Shown: positions 36,097 to 46,463 of the stretch, one piece after another
Position numbering within the stretch: position 1 is the stretch's first letter
How the letters are laid out: every line of letters begins with the position of its first letter
Source: an uncultured Pseudomonadota bacterium
Lineage (GTDB): Bacteria > Pseudomonadota > Alphaproteobacteria > RF32 > CAG-239
Length of the DNA: 64,000 bases
Direction: 5' to 3'
Assembly (NCBI GenBank): GCA_902761535.1
Contig: CACWKS010000001.1
Location: 35,682 to 99,681, forward strand
The notes under the pieces: generated by a model
The model's input: the letters and a program-made list of their open reading frames with translations, nothing else
What the model was told of the DNA's origin: nothing
Databases searched by the model: none
Program-made: the position numbers and the translations under genes

Positions 36097-37455
36097 ATGT
36101 TGGAACAAATTTTATCCTGTAAGTTTGTAACTAAAGCCTTTGCAATTTTGTCGGCTGTGCTTAATTATTTGCATATCAACATATCTGAACTTAACAATGT
36201 AAAATTATTGGCTCTTGTACTTATAATTTCAGCCTTAATCATTTTTGTTTTTCTTATCCTCATTATCATTTTAAATAATATACTACATTTATTCAATCAC
36301 AATAAATCTGTTTCCTCAAATACCTCATCTACAGCTTCTTCCGATTCGCCATTTACTGCCGAAGAACAAGAAGAATTAGAACTCGAATTACAAAAAGAGC
36401 TTGAAATTGCCCTGGCTCAACGCAACGAACTTGAACAAAAACAAAAACAAAAACGTAAACAACAAACAAATGATAAGCTTTCACGCCAAGCAGAAAATAA
36501 AACCAACGTCATTGAAATTGATAAAAAAGAAAATGATAACAATCTCACCCCCGCTCTGTCGACTAAACATTATTCGACAGATATTGATTTTGATTGGCAA
36601 AAACAAAAAAACTTAGTTGAAGAAACATTTCCTCAAATTGACAACTCTCTGTTGTCATATAAACAACAAGCATCAAAATTATCCTCTCTCACCGGACTTG
36701 TCATAGACATGTTCGGAAGAGATATTGACGAGCAAAAAATTGCCCAAACCTTAAATTATAAAACAAAAGGATTAAGCAGTGAAAATGACATCTTAAAATT
36801 TATTAATGCTATTAAATATTTCATAATATTGTGCCAAAATAATAAATTTGCTCAAATAGGCAATTCTTCTGACTTTCCTGATGAAAAGCAAACGCTCTAC
36901 CATCTTGCCAACAATGACAATTCCCTTGCTTTAATTCTTTTGGAAAAATTAATTGATAAAACTATCGACAAAGCAACTAATGCATCTGAAAGTAAAAAGA
37001 AACAAATTCTTTCCGAAACATCCGACCACGCATGTTGTTTAGGCACATTAGCCGAACCATCTGATTTACTACTATCCACATCAATCTATGAAATGGCTGT
37101 TGAATTAAATCCCAATAATGCCACAGCATGGAGCCGCTTGGGAGATGTCTATCGCGTGTCCAATTCAGAATCTAAAGCTATTTGGGCTTATCAGAATGCA
37201 TATTCTTTTGCCGATTCCGAAATAAATCCGGCCGAACTTGCAAATGCCAGTCAAAGTATATCCGGCTACCTTTATAATCAGGGCAATACCCTGCAAGCAG
37301 CCAAAATGCACAATATAGCAAAACAATATTATGATTCTCTTGCTATCAACAAAAGTTTTAATAATCAAGAAATTGAAGCTCTGAAAATTATAGAAAATAA
37401 CCATTTGCAAAATATCCCCGACACTATAAACAAGCTTTTGCAACGGGAACGATAA
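36097..37455 (+). CDS. Membrane-anchored protein with coiled coil and TPR repeats
   Basis: 452 residues. One transmembrane helix (about 37-68) is followed by a Ser/Thr-rich stretch and a Glu/Gln/Lys coiled coil (90-135, ending in KQKQKRKQQ). The C-terminal half has TPR-like helices (SIYEMAVELNPNNATAWSRLGDVYR, AAKMHNIAKQYYDSLAINKS). No enzyme motif. It resembles the TPR gene at 34216 in layout and probably acts as an inner-membrane scaffold. It converges on holA. Confidence 0.72.
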   Translation: MLEQILSCKFVTKAFAILSAVLNYLHINISELNNVKLLALVLIISALIIFVFLILIIILNNILHLFNHNKSVSSNTSSTASSDSPFTAEEQEELELELQKELEIALAQRNELEQKQKQKRKQQTNDKLSRQAENKTNVIEIDKKENDNNLTPALSTKHYSTDIDFDWQKQKNLVEETFPQIDNSLLSYKQQASKLSSLTGLVIDMFGRDIDEQKIAQTLNYKTKGLSSENDILKFINAIKYFIILCQNNKFAQIGNSSDFPDEKQTLYHLANNDNSLALILLEKLIDKTIDKATNASESKKKQILSETSDHACCLGTLAEPSDLLLSTSIYEMAVELNPNNATAWSRLGDVYRVSNSESKAIWAYQNAYSFADSEINPAELANASQSISGYLYNQGNTLQAAKMHNIAKQYYDSLAINKSFNNQEIEALKIIENNHLQNIPDTINKLLQRER

Positions 37456-37460
37456 TCAAA

Positions 37461-38504
37461 TTAAAATCTGACTGCTTTTACTTGCTTCGCCGCAGCACTG
37501 ACTAAAGTCAACACCAAATAACTCAATACGTCTTCAGTTGGTAAATCAGTAGTTTTACAATCTTTTTCTGCATTATATAATAAATATGATGCGTCAAATA
37601 AACGTTCTCTAGTCCACCCTTTTATTTGGCTCTCTGCCATATCATACCGATAAAACAATTTTCTTGATAAAGTTTTTTTAACTGCATCAGTTGCCGATAA
37701 GCCTTGTTCAACTAAACTTTTTGCCTCCAACAGCATATTTATATGTCTTGACAGACTTCTTATAATTTTTACTTCTTCAATACCCTCACCCAGCATATAT
37801 TGTACTATCTTCAAAGCCTGAACCTTCAAACCGGAAAAGACACTAAAACACAAATCATCAACCAAACTCGCCGATGCATCATATATAACTTTGCGTACGT
37901 CATCCACTTCAAAATGTCTGCTGTTTCCGACATAAGTAACCAACTTGTCAATTTCATTCGAATTAAATTTACGATCGTTTGACATCATCGAACACAATAA
38001 TTCGAAAGCTTCTTGCGAATAAGTTAACTTGTTTTCGGCCAACATCTGTTTAATTGATAAAACTAAATCTTTTCCTCTGTCATCATAACATGCCATTGCT
38101 GCCAAAAAAGATTCGCCATTGAAATAACTGACTAATGTGCTGTGAGTATTCAAATTTTCACAGCCTCTGATTAGCAGTAAACTGTTCGACTTGCTTGTCT
38201 CGATAAATCCTTGCAATACTTTAGCCAAATCATCAGTACCGTTTTTCAAAATCACTACTCGACGACCAACCATCAAAGATTGTGCACTATATTCACTGAT
38301 TAAGGCTCCGACATCGCCCTTAATCTCTTCCCAGTCTAATTCTGCAATTGCAAACGGATCTTGTAAATTTTCACTCACTGTTTTAGCAAACTTCTGCATA
38401 TATTCGCTGATCAAACCCTCATTTGAACCATAAAATAACACTGCCTTAATATTCAAATCAGGACGTTTGCAGTAATTATCGGCTTGTACGGTCTTAAATA
38501 TCAT
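37461..38504 (-). CDS. holA: DNA polymerase III subunit delta
   Basis: 347 residues. The delta subunit of the clamp loader, which opens the beta clamp. It follows the HolA pattern: VLFYGSNEGLISEYMQKF at the start, VVILKNG near 85, then the AAA-like middle and a C-terminal helical collar with IEEVKIIRSLSRHINMLLEAKSL. Length and the leuS-lptE-holA gene order support this strongly. Its start overlaps the lptE stop by four bases. Confidence 0.9.
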   Translation of the reverse strand: MIFKTVQADNYCKRPDLNIKAVLFYGSNEGLISEYMQKFAKTVSENLQDPFAIAELDWEEIKGDVGALISEYSAQSLMVGRRVVILKNGTDDLAKVLQGFIETSKSNSLLLIRGCENLNTHSTLVSYFNGESFLAAMACYDDRGKDLVLSIKQMLAENKLTYSQEAFELLCSMMSNDRKFNSNEIDKLVTYVGNSRHFEVDDVRKVIYDASASLVDDLCFSVFSGLKVQALKIVQYMLGEGIEEVKIIRSLSRHINMLLEAKSLVEQGLSATDAVKKTLSRKLFYRYDMAESQIKGWTRERLFDASYLLYNAEKDCKTTDLPTEDVLSYLVLTLVSAAAKQVKAVRF

Positions 38505-39037
38505 CTATCCCCACCGAACCGCGTATGAAAATATGCACCTAATCTGAGAACTATATCATCTGCAACAATTTTAGCCGCATCGTTTTCGGCTTTTTTCTGA
38601 GACATTGTAGTAGAATAAGGATCAGACAAAATATCATAACTTACAAAAGCCATGGAATCACCTTTTATCAGTTCCTCTGAACCTTCATACAATCTGTAAC
38701 CTATTTTATACTTAATACGCTCGTTAGTTGCCGTAACATCATCACGCATCGCTTGCTGCGTAACATTACGCGACAACACTTCAACAACCAACCTGTATTT
38801 CGGATTCTGCGGAATTCCTTTAGGCGTCAACAAATCCAACAAATGATTTCGCATCTGTTGCCCGAAACGATCTTTAATTGCCGCAACCTTAATTTGCGCC
38901 ATTTCAGTAGTGATTGATGTATCAAACTGATCATTAAAATACCAACCGGAAGTCGTACTTCGTTGCACATATAACGGCTGAAACCCGCATGAACAAAGCA
39001 TTATACAAACTGCCAATATCTTAAAAAATCTCATCAA
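38501..39037 (-). CDS. lptE: LPS assembly lipoprotein LptE
   Basis: 178 residues with a lipoprotein signal peptide and lipobox (ILAVCIMLCSCGFQPLY, acylated Cys at 16 or 18). The GFQPLY motif directly after the cysteine is the hallmark of alphaproteobacterial LptE. It partners LptD in inserting LPS into the outer membrane, so the organism probably makes LPS. It lies between leuS and holA, as is common. Confidence 0.88.
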   Translation of the reverse strand: MMRFFKILAVCIMLCSCGFQPLYVQRSTTSGWYFNDQFDTSITTEMAQIKVAAIKDRFGQQMRNHLLDLLTPKGIPQNPKYRLVVEVLSRNVTQQAMRDDVTATNERIKYKIGYRLYEGSEELIKGDSMAFVSYDILSDPYSTTMSQKKAENDAAKIVADDIVLRLGAYFHTRFGGDR

Positions 39038-39046
39038 TCGTACTCC

Positions 39047-41506
39047 CTATGCAACAATATTAACAATTTTGTTAGGAACAACAATAACTTTTTTAATTTC
39101 TTTTCCTGCTAAATTACGCTTAATATTATCCAACTCCAAAGCTGATTTTTCGACTTCAGCCTTATCGGCATCCTTAGGCATTTCCATTGTTGCCCTGACT
39201 TTACCGCATATCTGCACCGCATAAGTAACAGTATTATTTTCAGCCAATTTTGCATCTCCTTGTGGCCAAGTCTCTTTAACAATCAAGCCTTCATATCCCA
39301 ATCTTGCCCACATTTCTTCCGCTAAATGAGGAGTAAACGGAGCTATCAATTTCAACAAAGTAGCATATAAAGTCTGACCTATTTTTTCTTTTGCCGAAAG
39401 ATAATTAACATAACTCATCAAAGATGAAACTGCCGTATTAAATTTCATTTGATCGATTCGCTCGGTTACTTCCAATATACAAGCATGCATCGCTCGCAAA
39501 TCAGCTTGTGATAAAGGAGCTTCTTCATCTTGGCAAACTTTTTTGAATAAATTGTATATTCTGCCCACAAAGCGATAAACCCCCATCAAACTTTCTTCCG
39601 ACCACATTGCGGTCTGTTCAAACGGACCTATAAACATCTCGTAAAGTCTGAAACTGTCTGCACCGTAATTTTCAACAATCTCATCCGGATTAACCACATT
39701 TCCGCGTGATTTTGACATCTTTTCACCATTCGATGCCAAAATCATACCATGCGATGTTCTTTTATTATACGGCTCTTTGGTTGGAACATATCCGCAATCA
39801 TACAAAAATTTGTGCCAAAAACGCGAATATAATAAGTGTAACGTAGTATGCTCCATACCGCCGTTATACCAATCCACATTCATCCAATAATCCAAGGCTT
39901 CTTTGGAAGCAAATTCCTTATCATTATGTGGATCACAATAACGCAGAAAATACCAAGACGATCCCGCCCAATTAGGCATAACATCCGTCTCTCTTCTGGC
40001 ATGTCCTCCACATTTCGGACATGTAGTATTAACCCACTCTGTCGCTTTTGCCAAAGGTGAATCCCCTTCATCATTAGGCAAATAATCTTTCACCTCAGGT
40101 AATCTGAGCGGCAAATCTTTTTCATCCAATGGTTGCCATCCGCATTTTTCACAATAAACCATCGGAATAGGCTCTCCCCAATAGCGTTGACGCGAGAAGA
40201 TCCAATCACGCAATTTAAAGTTAATTTTAGAATTACCAAAACCATGCTCAACCGCATAATCTATAGCCTTACGCATGGCATCATCTTTATTTAAGCCGTT
40301 TAAGAAACCGGAATTTATATGGTCTCCGTCTTCTTCCCAAGCTTTTTCGGAAATATCACCGCCGGATAATACCTGAATAATCGGTAAATTAAATTTCTTA
40401 GCAAAATCATAGTCTCGCTGATCATGAGCCGGAACCGCCATAATTGCCCCTGTTCCGTATCCGGTTAAAACATAATCTGATATAAACACCGGAATCATCG
40501 CCCCGTTAAACGGATTCTCTGCTTTAATTCCTTTCAATTCAACCCCGGTCTTTTCCTCACTTATTGACCTTTGCAATTCTGATTTTTTCGCTGTCTCATC
40601 AACATAAGCTTTTACTTCCGCTTGGTTTTCAAATCGATCCATATACTTTGCAACAAAAGGATGTTCCGGAGCTAATACCATATAAGTAACCCCGAAAACC
40701 GTATCCGGCCTTGTCGTAAATACTTTAAGTTTATCGTCCCCAAACTTGAAATCCAGTTCGGCACCTTCCGAACGTCCGATCCAATTAATCTGCTGAGCCT
40801 TAACTCTATCAATAAAATTCAAATCTTCCAAATCATCAATCAAACGATCCGCATATTTAGTAATAGCAACAATCCATTGTTCCTTTTCTTTGCGCACTAC
40901 CGGAGCACCGCATCTTTCACAACAACCATTAACCACTTCTTCGTTAGCCAACCCTACTTTACAAGAAGGGCACCAGTTAATTGCCATCTTCCCTTTATAG
41001 GCTAATCCTTTCTTATACAACTGAATAAACATCCACTGTGTCCATTTATAATACTCCGGATCACACGTAGAAACACATCTGTCCCAATCAAAAGACAAAC
41101 CTATCATTTTCAACTGTCTGGTAAAGTTTTCAATATTAGCTTTAGTCGAAATCGCCGGATGAATCCCCGTTTTTATGGCATAATTCTCTGCCGGAAGTCC
41201 GAAGGCATCAAACCCGATAGGATACAACACATTAAAACCCTGCATTCTTTTCTTTCGAGATATCACATCTAATGCCGTATATGAACGAGGATGACCGACA
41301 TGCAACCCTGCCCCTGACGGATAAGGAAATTCAACTAATGCATAAAACTTCTTCTTGCTCTTATCAATATCCACATGATAAGCCTTCTCATCTTCCCAAA
41401 TTTCCTGCCACTTTTTTTCTATCGACTTAAAGTTATATCTGTCTTCAATCTTCCAAGTCTGTTGCCATTCCTCAAACGAGGCTTTTCCGTTATATCTTTT
41501 ATTCAT
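39047..41506 (-). CDS. leuS: Leucyl-tRNA synthetase
   Basis: Charges tRNA-Leu. Class I signatures are HVGHPRSYT (HIGH) and KMSKSRGNV. The zinc-ribbon CPSC...CERC near 150-175 and a CP1 editing domain (TRPDTVFGVTYMVLAPEHP) are present. Length from the chosen start is 819 residues. The ATG at 41506 (MNKRYNGK) follows AGGAAA; 24 in-frame codons upstream are hydrophobic and unlike the family. First gene of the leuS-lptE-holA unit. Confidence 0.95.
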   Translation of the reverse strand: MNKRYNGKASFEEWQQTWKIEDRYNFKSIEKKWQEIWEDEKAYHVDIDKSKKKFYALVEFPYPSGAGLHVGHPRSYTALDVISRKKRMQGFNVLYPIGFDAFGLPAENYAIKTGIHPAISTKANIENFTRQLKMIGLSFDWDRCVSTCDPEYYKWTQWMFIQLYKKGLAYKGKMAINWCPSCKVGLANEEVVNGCCERCGAPVVRKEKEQWIVAITKYADRLIDDLEDLNFIDRVKAQQINWIGRSEGAELDFKFGDDKLKVFTTRPDTVFGVTYMVLAPEHPFVAKYMDRFENQAEVKAYVDETAKKSELQRSISEEKTGVELKGIKAENPFNGAMIPVFISDYVLTGYGTGAIMAVPAHDQRDYDFAKKFNLPIIQVLSGGDISEKAWEEDGDHINSGFLNGLNKDDAMRKAIDYAVEHGFGNSKINFKLRDWIFSRQRYWGEPIPMVYCEKCGWQPLDEKDLPLRLPEVKDYLPNDEGDSPLAKATEWVNTTCPKCGGHARRETDVMPNWAGSSWYFLRYCDPHNDKEFASKEALDYWMNVDWYNGGMEHTTLHLLYSRFWHKFLYDCGYVPTKEPYNKRTSHGMILASNGEKMSKSRGNVVNPDEIVENYGADSFRLYEMFIGPFEQTAMWSEESLMGVYRFVGRIYNLFKKVCQDEEAPLSQADLRAMHACILEVTERIDQMKFNTAVSSLMSYVNYLSAKEKIGQTLYATLLKLIAPFTPHLAEEMWARLGYEGLIVKETWPQGDAKLAENNTVTYAVQICGKVRATMEMPKDADKAEVEKSALELDNIKRNLAGKEIKKVIVVPNKIVNIVA

Positions 41507-41652
41507 TTTCCTAAACCATATTAAAAATTTACAATTGCACACAAAATATCCCAATTTATTATATTTGACAAGATACATTTTTAAATCTTGTAATTACTTG
41601 CGAATTTGTTTAATATTTTTAAGTATTCAACCTCTCGTAAGAACATATTGAT

Positions 41653-42909
41653 ATGACCGATTCTCGATATATAGCCCTACAAATTTTTGCTCAAACCCTG
41701 ACTGAACAACAACCTATAACTCTACCTGACAATCTCAATGAAAAAGACATTGCCTTTGTAAAAATGCTGCTGTTTACTGCATTACGCCATTTACCCTATA
41801 TTCAAAAAACAATTAAAAAAAACACTTCGAGCAATTCACGAATTCGCCCCTACGCCAAATATGCCTTATTTTTAGGAGCAACCGAACTTATTTATATGTC
41901 ATCTCCCGCCTATGCCATAATCAATTCTTATGTTAATCTTGTTAAAAAAAATACCAATCAGTATGCTGCCGGTTTTGTTAACGCTGTACTACGCAAAATC
42001 GAACTTACCAAAAACATTATCATTGCTGAAGATTCCGGTGAATTTTTTTCTGATAATTTTCGCTCAATGCTGCGAAAAAGCTATTCTGCTCAAACCGTAG
42101 CTTCGATAGAAAAAGCCTGCCTGTCTGAACCGCTTTTAGATATCACCGTCAAAGATAAAAACTCACCAATATGCTCTTTAGGTAAAATACTTCCCTTAGG
42201 CACTTTACGCATACCTAACAAAGGAAAAATTTCCGATTTACCGGATTATCGATTCGGTACATGGTGGGTGCAGGATTTCTCCTCCGCATTACCGGTAAAA
42301 ATGCTTGATAATATCCGTAACAAATCTGTTTTAGATCTTTGTGCCGCCCCCGGAGGCAAAACCGCACAGCTTTTATCTGCCGGTGCTAAAGTAACTGCCG
42401 TTGACATATCCGCTGCTCGCTTGCAAACCTTACGACAAAATCTTCAAAGACTTCACTTAACTGCTGAAAATATTATTTGTGCTGATGCACTTGATTATCT
42501 TAATCAAACTTCCGAAAAATTCGACATAGTCCTGCTTGATGCTCCATGTTCGGCAACCGGCACCTTGCGGCGCCACCCCGAAATAGCCCATTTCAAAACA
42601 TCTGAAGACGTTTTACGTCAAAGTTCCCTTCAACAAAAACTACTTGAAGCATCTTTGCCGATAATAGCCCCCCAAGGTTATCTGCTATATTGCACCTGTT
42701 CACTTTGTCCCGAAGAAGGAGAATTGCAAATTAACAACTTTATCAAAAAAAATCCCGATAAAATTTGCCCGATTAATCTAACCGAGCGTCTCCCCGATGA
42801 ACTAAAATTTCTTGCCGATTCGCAAGGTTTCATTCGTATATTGCCCCACCTGATGAAAGATTATGGTTATACCGACGGCTTCTTTATAGCTTTACTTAAA
42901 ATCCTATAA
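41653..42909 (+). CDS. rsmB: 16S rRNA (cytosine-967-C5)-methyltransferase RsmB
   Basis: 418 residues. An N-terminal NusB-like RNA-binding domain (RYIALQIFAQTL ... VNAVLRKI, 1-130) is followed by an AdoMet methyltransferase. It has LDLCAAPGGKTAQLLSAGAKVTAVD (motif I), DAPCSATGTLRRHPE with the release cysteine, and YCTCSLCPEEGE with the catalytic cysteine. The order of NusB and catalytic domains identifies RsmB rather than RsmF. It is divergent from leuS. Confidence 0.9.
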   Translation: MTDSRYIALQIFAQTLTEQQPITLPDNLNEKDIAFVKMLLFTALRHLPYIQKTIKKNTSSNSRIRPYAKYALFLGATELIYMSSPAYAIINSYVNLVKKNTNQYAAGFVNAVLRKIELTKNIIIAEDSGEFFSDNFRSMLRKSYSAQTVASIEKACLSEPLLDITVKDKNSPICSLGKILPLGTLRIPNKGKISDLPDYRFGTWWVQDFSSALPVKMLDNIRNKSVLDLCAAPGGKTAQLLSAGAKVTAVDISAARLQTLRQNLQRLHLTAENIICADALDYLNQTSEKFDIVLLDAPCSATGTLRRHPEIAHFKTSEDVLRQSSLQQKLLEASLPIIAPQGYLLYCTCSLCPEEGELQINNFIKKNPDKICPINLTERLPDELKFLADSQGFIRILPHLMKDYGYTDGFFIALLKIL

Positions 42910-43008
42910 TAAAATTTGGAATAACCTCGTAATCTGACTTGAAGTAAAAAAGCTTATCATTTATATTGACGATGATATTAGATCAAACAATTCAATTTGA
43001 GCATAAAT

Positions 43009-44073
43009 ATGGATACGCTTATACTGAATATCGGCATTTCTTTTTTAATCGGCATACTTCTTTCGGTATTGCTTCATGTGTATTTTTTTAAGACTTCCAT
43101 CAACGAATTGTTTATGTCTTCAATTAGTGCTGTTACCATAGCATCTGTAATCGGAATTACTACTGTATCGCTGTTGTTTTGGAACGATGATGATTTTGTA
43201 GCCGATATATCGTTAAAGAAATATCTAATTCCACTCGCAGGAAGTTTAATTATCCTTTTTGCTGCTTTTTCCTTAAATTTATTTACAACCATAATAATTT
43301 CGCTGTTTGTTGCAATATTCAGCATATATTATACCGGCATTATAATTGATTTTCCTTATGATTTGCCAGGCTGGACCAATACTGTTTTAACTATAATTTT
43401 ATTATGGTTATTCACATGCAGTTTTTATTGCCTCTCCGGATTAACTCCTTTTCCTCAATCTCAAGGATTATGCGTGGCTATCGGATTTATAATTTTAACA
43501 GCGTTGCATACTGCTCCGGCTATTATAGGTTATTCTGCCGCTTTGTTATGCGGAATTTTGACTGTAGCCTTTGTTCGTAGCAAATATCAACCCTTCAATC
43601 ATATCAGTACCCCTGTGCTGGGATATATAATAGCTTGGTTTGGACTGATGTCCTATCAAGAACATCTTTTACCTTGCTTTATAACTTTTTCCATGTATGG
43701 AGTCATGGAATGTTTAATCGCTGTTTTTCGTAGAATCATATCTTTTCCCAAAATTCAAAACGTTATTTACAATACAAGCTTATATCGTGCATATGAAGAA
43801 AGTGGCTCCTCTCATCTTGTAACTCGCTTCATATGGAGTACCGACACCATGCTGATAATTTTAGGAGTATTTCAAATAAACAGCTCCAATACTTTTTCTT
43901 TACCTGTATTTGCCGCTATCCTCTGTATATGGCAACAGTATCGCATTTTGAATTGGCAACAACCGGAACTAAGCCTGAAAGAAGCGGGAAAAGAAACTAT
44001 TACCTCTATAAGAAAATCCCTCAACATATTATTCAAAAATTCTGACGATAACAAACACACGGATGACAAGTGA
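43009..44073 (+). CDS. Polytopic membrane protein, possibly a degenerate MraY/WecA-like transferase
   Basis: 354 residues with about ten transmembrane helices. The helix pattern and a late segment MECLIAVFRRIISFPKI recall the PLxDxxxVIxRR region of polyprenyl-phosphate sugar-phosphate transferases. STPVLGYIIAWFGL sits where FLGDSGSxFLGF would be. The catalytic aspartates of that family are absent, so it would be inactive; this relation is a guess from pattern. The ATG at 43009 lacks a good ribosome site, and a TTG four codons earlier is the alternative. The stop overlaps the next start (TGATG). Confidence 0.5.
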   Translation: MDTLILNIGISFLIGILLSVLLHVYFFKTSINELFMSSISAVTIASVIGITTVSLLFWNDDDFVADISLKKYLIPLAGSLIILFAAFSLNLFTTIIISLFVAIFSIYYTGIIIDFPYDLPGWTNTVLTIILLWLFTCSFYCLSGLTPFPQSQGLCVAIGFIILTALHTAPAIIGYSAALLCGILTVAFVRSKYQPFNHISTPVLGYIIAWFGLMSYQEHLLPCFITFSMYGVMECLIAVFRRIISFPKIQNVIYNTSLYRAYEESGSSHLVTRFIWSTDTMLIILGVFQINSSNTFSLPVFAAILCIWQQYRILNWQQPELSLKEAGKETITSIRKSLNILFKNSDDNKHTDDK

Positions 44074-45434
44074 TGTCTATAATAAATTTTCTTAAAAATA
44101 CTTTTTTATCACCGCTTAATATTGAAGAAGCCAACGATGCTTTTTCAGACAATGCCTTCAATATAAGTTATCGTTGTCTTGTTATTGAATTTGCTGAAAC
44201 TATTGAAAATTCTTCAGGGGAAATATTAACAGCACTTTTGCGAACTCAAAAAAATCTTAGTGTCAATTATTTCAACGAACCGTTCAATAAAAATTTTTTA
44301 TCTCTCGAGGGCCGCACTTTTTTTGATTTTATTGATAAAGGTCAAACTATTTTAGATAAAACCAATTCAGACGTTCTTATTTGGGGGTGTCGTGAAGGAG
44401 ATCAAATACGTTTGAATTTCCAAACTGCTGAACAATACGAACAAAACAGTTCCTCTTTTTTGAGTTTATTGGACAGCTTATACCTCCCGGCATCAATATT
44501 TGATAATGTTAACAATTTTCCATCTTCAATCCTGCATATTATTGTAGGAAGCATAATAATGGCTGCTCCTGCTCATACCAAACAACAAATTGTTCAACAA
44601 AAATTCTTACTAAAACGCATCATTGATCAACTCTCTCATAACGATTCTTCTAAATTATTGCAAGTTGAATATCTGCCTTATGTTATGAATTTTTTATCCT
44701 TAATTTACCTTACTTATTGCCGCAATTCTACTGATGAAAAAGATTTTAAAATTGTCAATAAACTTTTAAATAGTGCAATAAGCCACCAAGATTTAATTAA
44801 AAACCCCATGCACCTCGGTTGCATCTATAGTCATTTTGGACAATTACATCGTTTAGCTGCTCAAACTAATTCAAATCATATTGCTAAACATTATAAAGCG
44901 GCAATAGCCAACTATCAATTAGCTCAAAAATATATCGGTAAATATACTTATCCGTATAACTATGGTTTTATCTCATACCAGATGTCTAATTTATTGTATG
45001 ATTATTGGCGTCAAATCAACGATATTCAAATATTGCGCGATTCGGTATTTAACCTTCGTGAAGCCGAAAAAATATTCACCTATGCCGTATTTCCGGAATT
45101 TTGGGCTGAAATTGAAGGTTTACTGGGGCAGAGAATGAGTGTTTTAGGTTTTCAATCACATAACAACGCTATTGCTGAATTAGCTATCACAGCCTACAAA
45201 AATCAACAAAAAATCATCACCGAAAAACGTGATCCTTTTCATTGGGCCACCATTCAAGAAAACATCGGCAATATATACTATAAACTTGGCAGAAGCAATC
45301 AAGATAGTGACTTATTAGAGGAAAGCTTGGAATATTTCCACGATGCCCTCTATATATTTGAAAATATGGATTTGGAAGAAAATACTAAACGTGTTGCCAC
45401 CAGTATAACCAAAACTTCTGATTTATTGCCCTAG
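44073..45434 (+). CDS. TPR-containing cytoplasmic protein
   Basis: 453 residues, no recognised family. The N-terminal 180 residues are mixed alpha/beta, without signal or membrane helix. From about 200 the sequence is helical with TPR-like repeats (GCIYSHFGQLHRLAAQTNSNHIAKHYKAAIANYQLAQKYIG; WATIQENIGNIYYKLG). Similar repeats occur in the GSCFA/peptide-sensing group, but no motif decides. The ATG overlaps the upstream stop, so it is translated with the membrane protein and may dock to it. Confidence 0.7.
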   Translation: MSIINFLKNTFLSPLNIEEANDAFSDNAFNISYRCLVIEFAETIENSSGEILTALLRTQKNLSVNYFNEPFNKNFLSLEGRTFFDFIDKGQTILDKTNSDVLIWGCREGDQIRLNFQTAEQYEQNSSSFLSLLDSLYLPASIFDNVNNFPSSILHIIVGSIIMAAPAHTKQQIVQQKFLLKRIIDQLSHNDSSKLLQVEYLPYVMNFLSLIYLTYCRNSTDEKDFKIVNKLLNSAISHQDLIKNPMHLGCIYSHFGQLHRLAAQTNSNHIAKHYKAAIANYQLAQKYIGKYTYPYNYGFISYQMSNLLYDYWRQINDIQILRDSVFNLREAEKIFTYAVFPEFWAEIEGLLGQRMSVLGFQSHNNAIAELAITAYKNQQKIITEKRDPFHWATIQENIGNIYYKLGRSNQDSDLLEESLEYFHDALYIFENMDLEENTKRVATSITKTSDLLP

Positions 45435-45440
45435 ATTAAT

Positions 45441-45986
45441 TTACCTTTCCCTTCCGCTGCGTGAACCTCTTTCCATCATACGCTGCCTTTGTCTTGTTAA
45501 TTCACGTTCCTTTTGGCGGTTCTCTCGTTCTTTTTGTTCATCCGGCGTCTCTCGATGATTCATCTTTGCTTCGCGCAAAGCCATTAATCGCTTTATCAAA
45601 TCTTTTTGTGAAACACCATTGGTTGCTCCTTTCAAAAAATCCATTATATTATCAGGAGTCAACAACGCCTCAAAATCCACACTTTTTAACATTTCATCAC
45701 TGGCTATAATTTCGTTTAATTCTACAGCCAAAGCTTCATCCCAATCATCATCGTCATCATCATCCGATGTAATAATTTTCAACAATGATTCCTTAAATAA
45801 CTTGTTTACTAATTTCATAAAATTACGAGGTGTAACACTTCCGTTAGCCGAAGCCTGCATCAACGAAAATAACAACAAATTTTTAACATACTTTTTCTGT
45901 CGACTGGAAAGTTTTAAGTTTCCTCTAATACCTTCTTTTGCCGCCATTAAAACTTCTTTACGTTCTTTTTCAAAATTATAAGCCAT
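45441..45986 (-). CDS. Hypothetical helical protein with acidic and arginine-rich segments
   Basis: 181 residues from the ATG at 45986, which has AAGGAA upstream. It overlaps the 3' end of rppH by 11 bases, so coupling is likely. The middle carries an Asp run (SDDDDDDDWDE). The last 40 residues are rich in Arg, Gln and Glu (KERELTRQRQRMMERG), suggesting nucleic-acid or ribosome contact. No family was recognised. Confidence 0.65.
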   Translation of the reverse strand: MAYNFEKERKEVLMAAKEGIRGNLKLSSRQKKYVKNLLLFSLMQASANGSVTPRNFMKLVNKLFKESLLKIITSDDDDDDDWDEALAVELNEIIASDEMLKSVDFEALLTPDNIMDFLKGATNGVSQKDLIKRLMALREAKMNHRETPDEQKERENRQKERELTRQRQRMMERGSRSGRER

Positions 45987-46461
45987 TTGTTTTTCCTTGT
46001 AAATAATCAATGATTATTGGATAAAAAAAATCAACTACTTTCCTGTATACATCTTTCTTAAAATCAACAATTAAATCCGGAGCTACCTTTATATCATCCC
46101 AACGATAATTTCTAAACTCTATTTCCTGAGGATTCACCTTAAAATTAATTTCCTCATTACTGCCCGTAAAATAAAACAAAACCCAGTCTTGTTCCTGTCC
46201 TTTAAAAGGGAGCTTAAAATCAGCCGGAAAATCATAACGTAAACTATTAGGCATTTGTGCAACTGATTTTATCAATTTTATACCGGTTTCTTCATATAAT
46301 TCTCTTTCAGCTGCAGCCTCAATACTTTCTCCTTCCTCAATACCTCCTTGAGGAAACTGCCAGCTATCTTCAACTTGATCATTACGTGCGCATAACAAAA
46401 CTTTGCCTTCTCCATTAAATACAACAACTCCGACATTTTTCCTATAACCAAGCTCAACCAT
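45976..46461 (-). CDS. rppH: RNA pyrophosphohydrolase (Nudix)
   Basis: 161 residues. Removes pyrophosphate from 5'-triphosphate RNA, starting mRNA decay. The N terminus YRKNVGVVVFNGEGKVLLCARND and the Nudix box GGIEEGESIEAAAERELYEETG are present. YDFPADFKLPFKGQEQDWVLFYFTG matches RppH specifically. It lies next to the deacetylase and ctpA genes, a frequent alphaproteobacterial order. Confidence 0.92.
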   Translation of the reverse strand: MVELGYRKNVGVVVFNGEGKVLLCARNDQVEDSWQFPQGGIEEGESIEAAAERELYEETGIKLIKSVAQMPNSLRYDFPADFKLPFKGQEQDWVLFYFTGSNEEINFKVNPQEIEFRNYRWDDIKVAPDLIVDFKKDVYRKVVDFFYPIIIDYLQGKTNGL

Positions 46462-46463
46462 CT

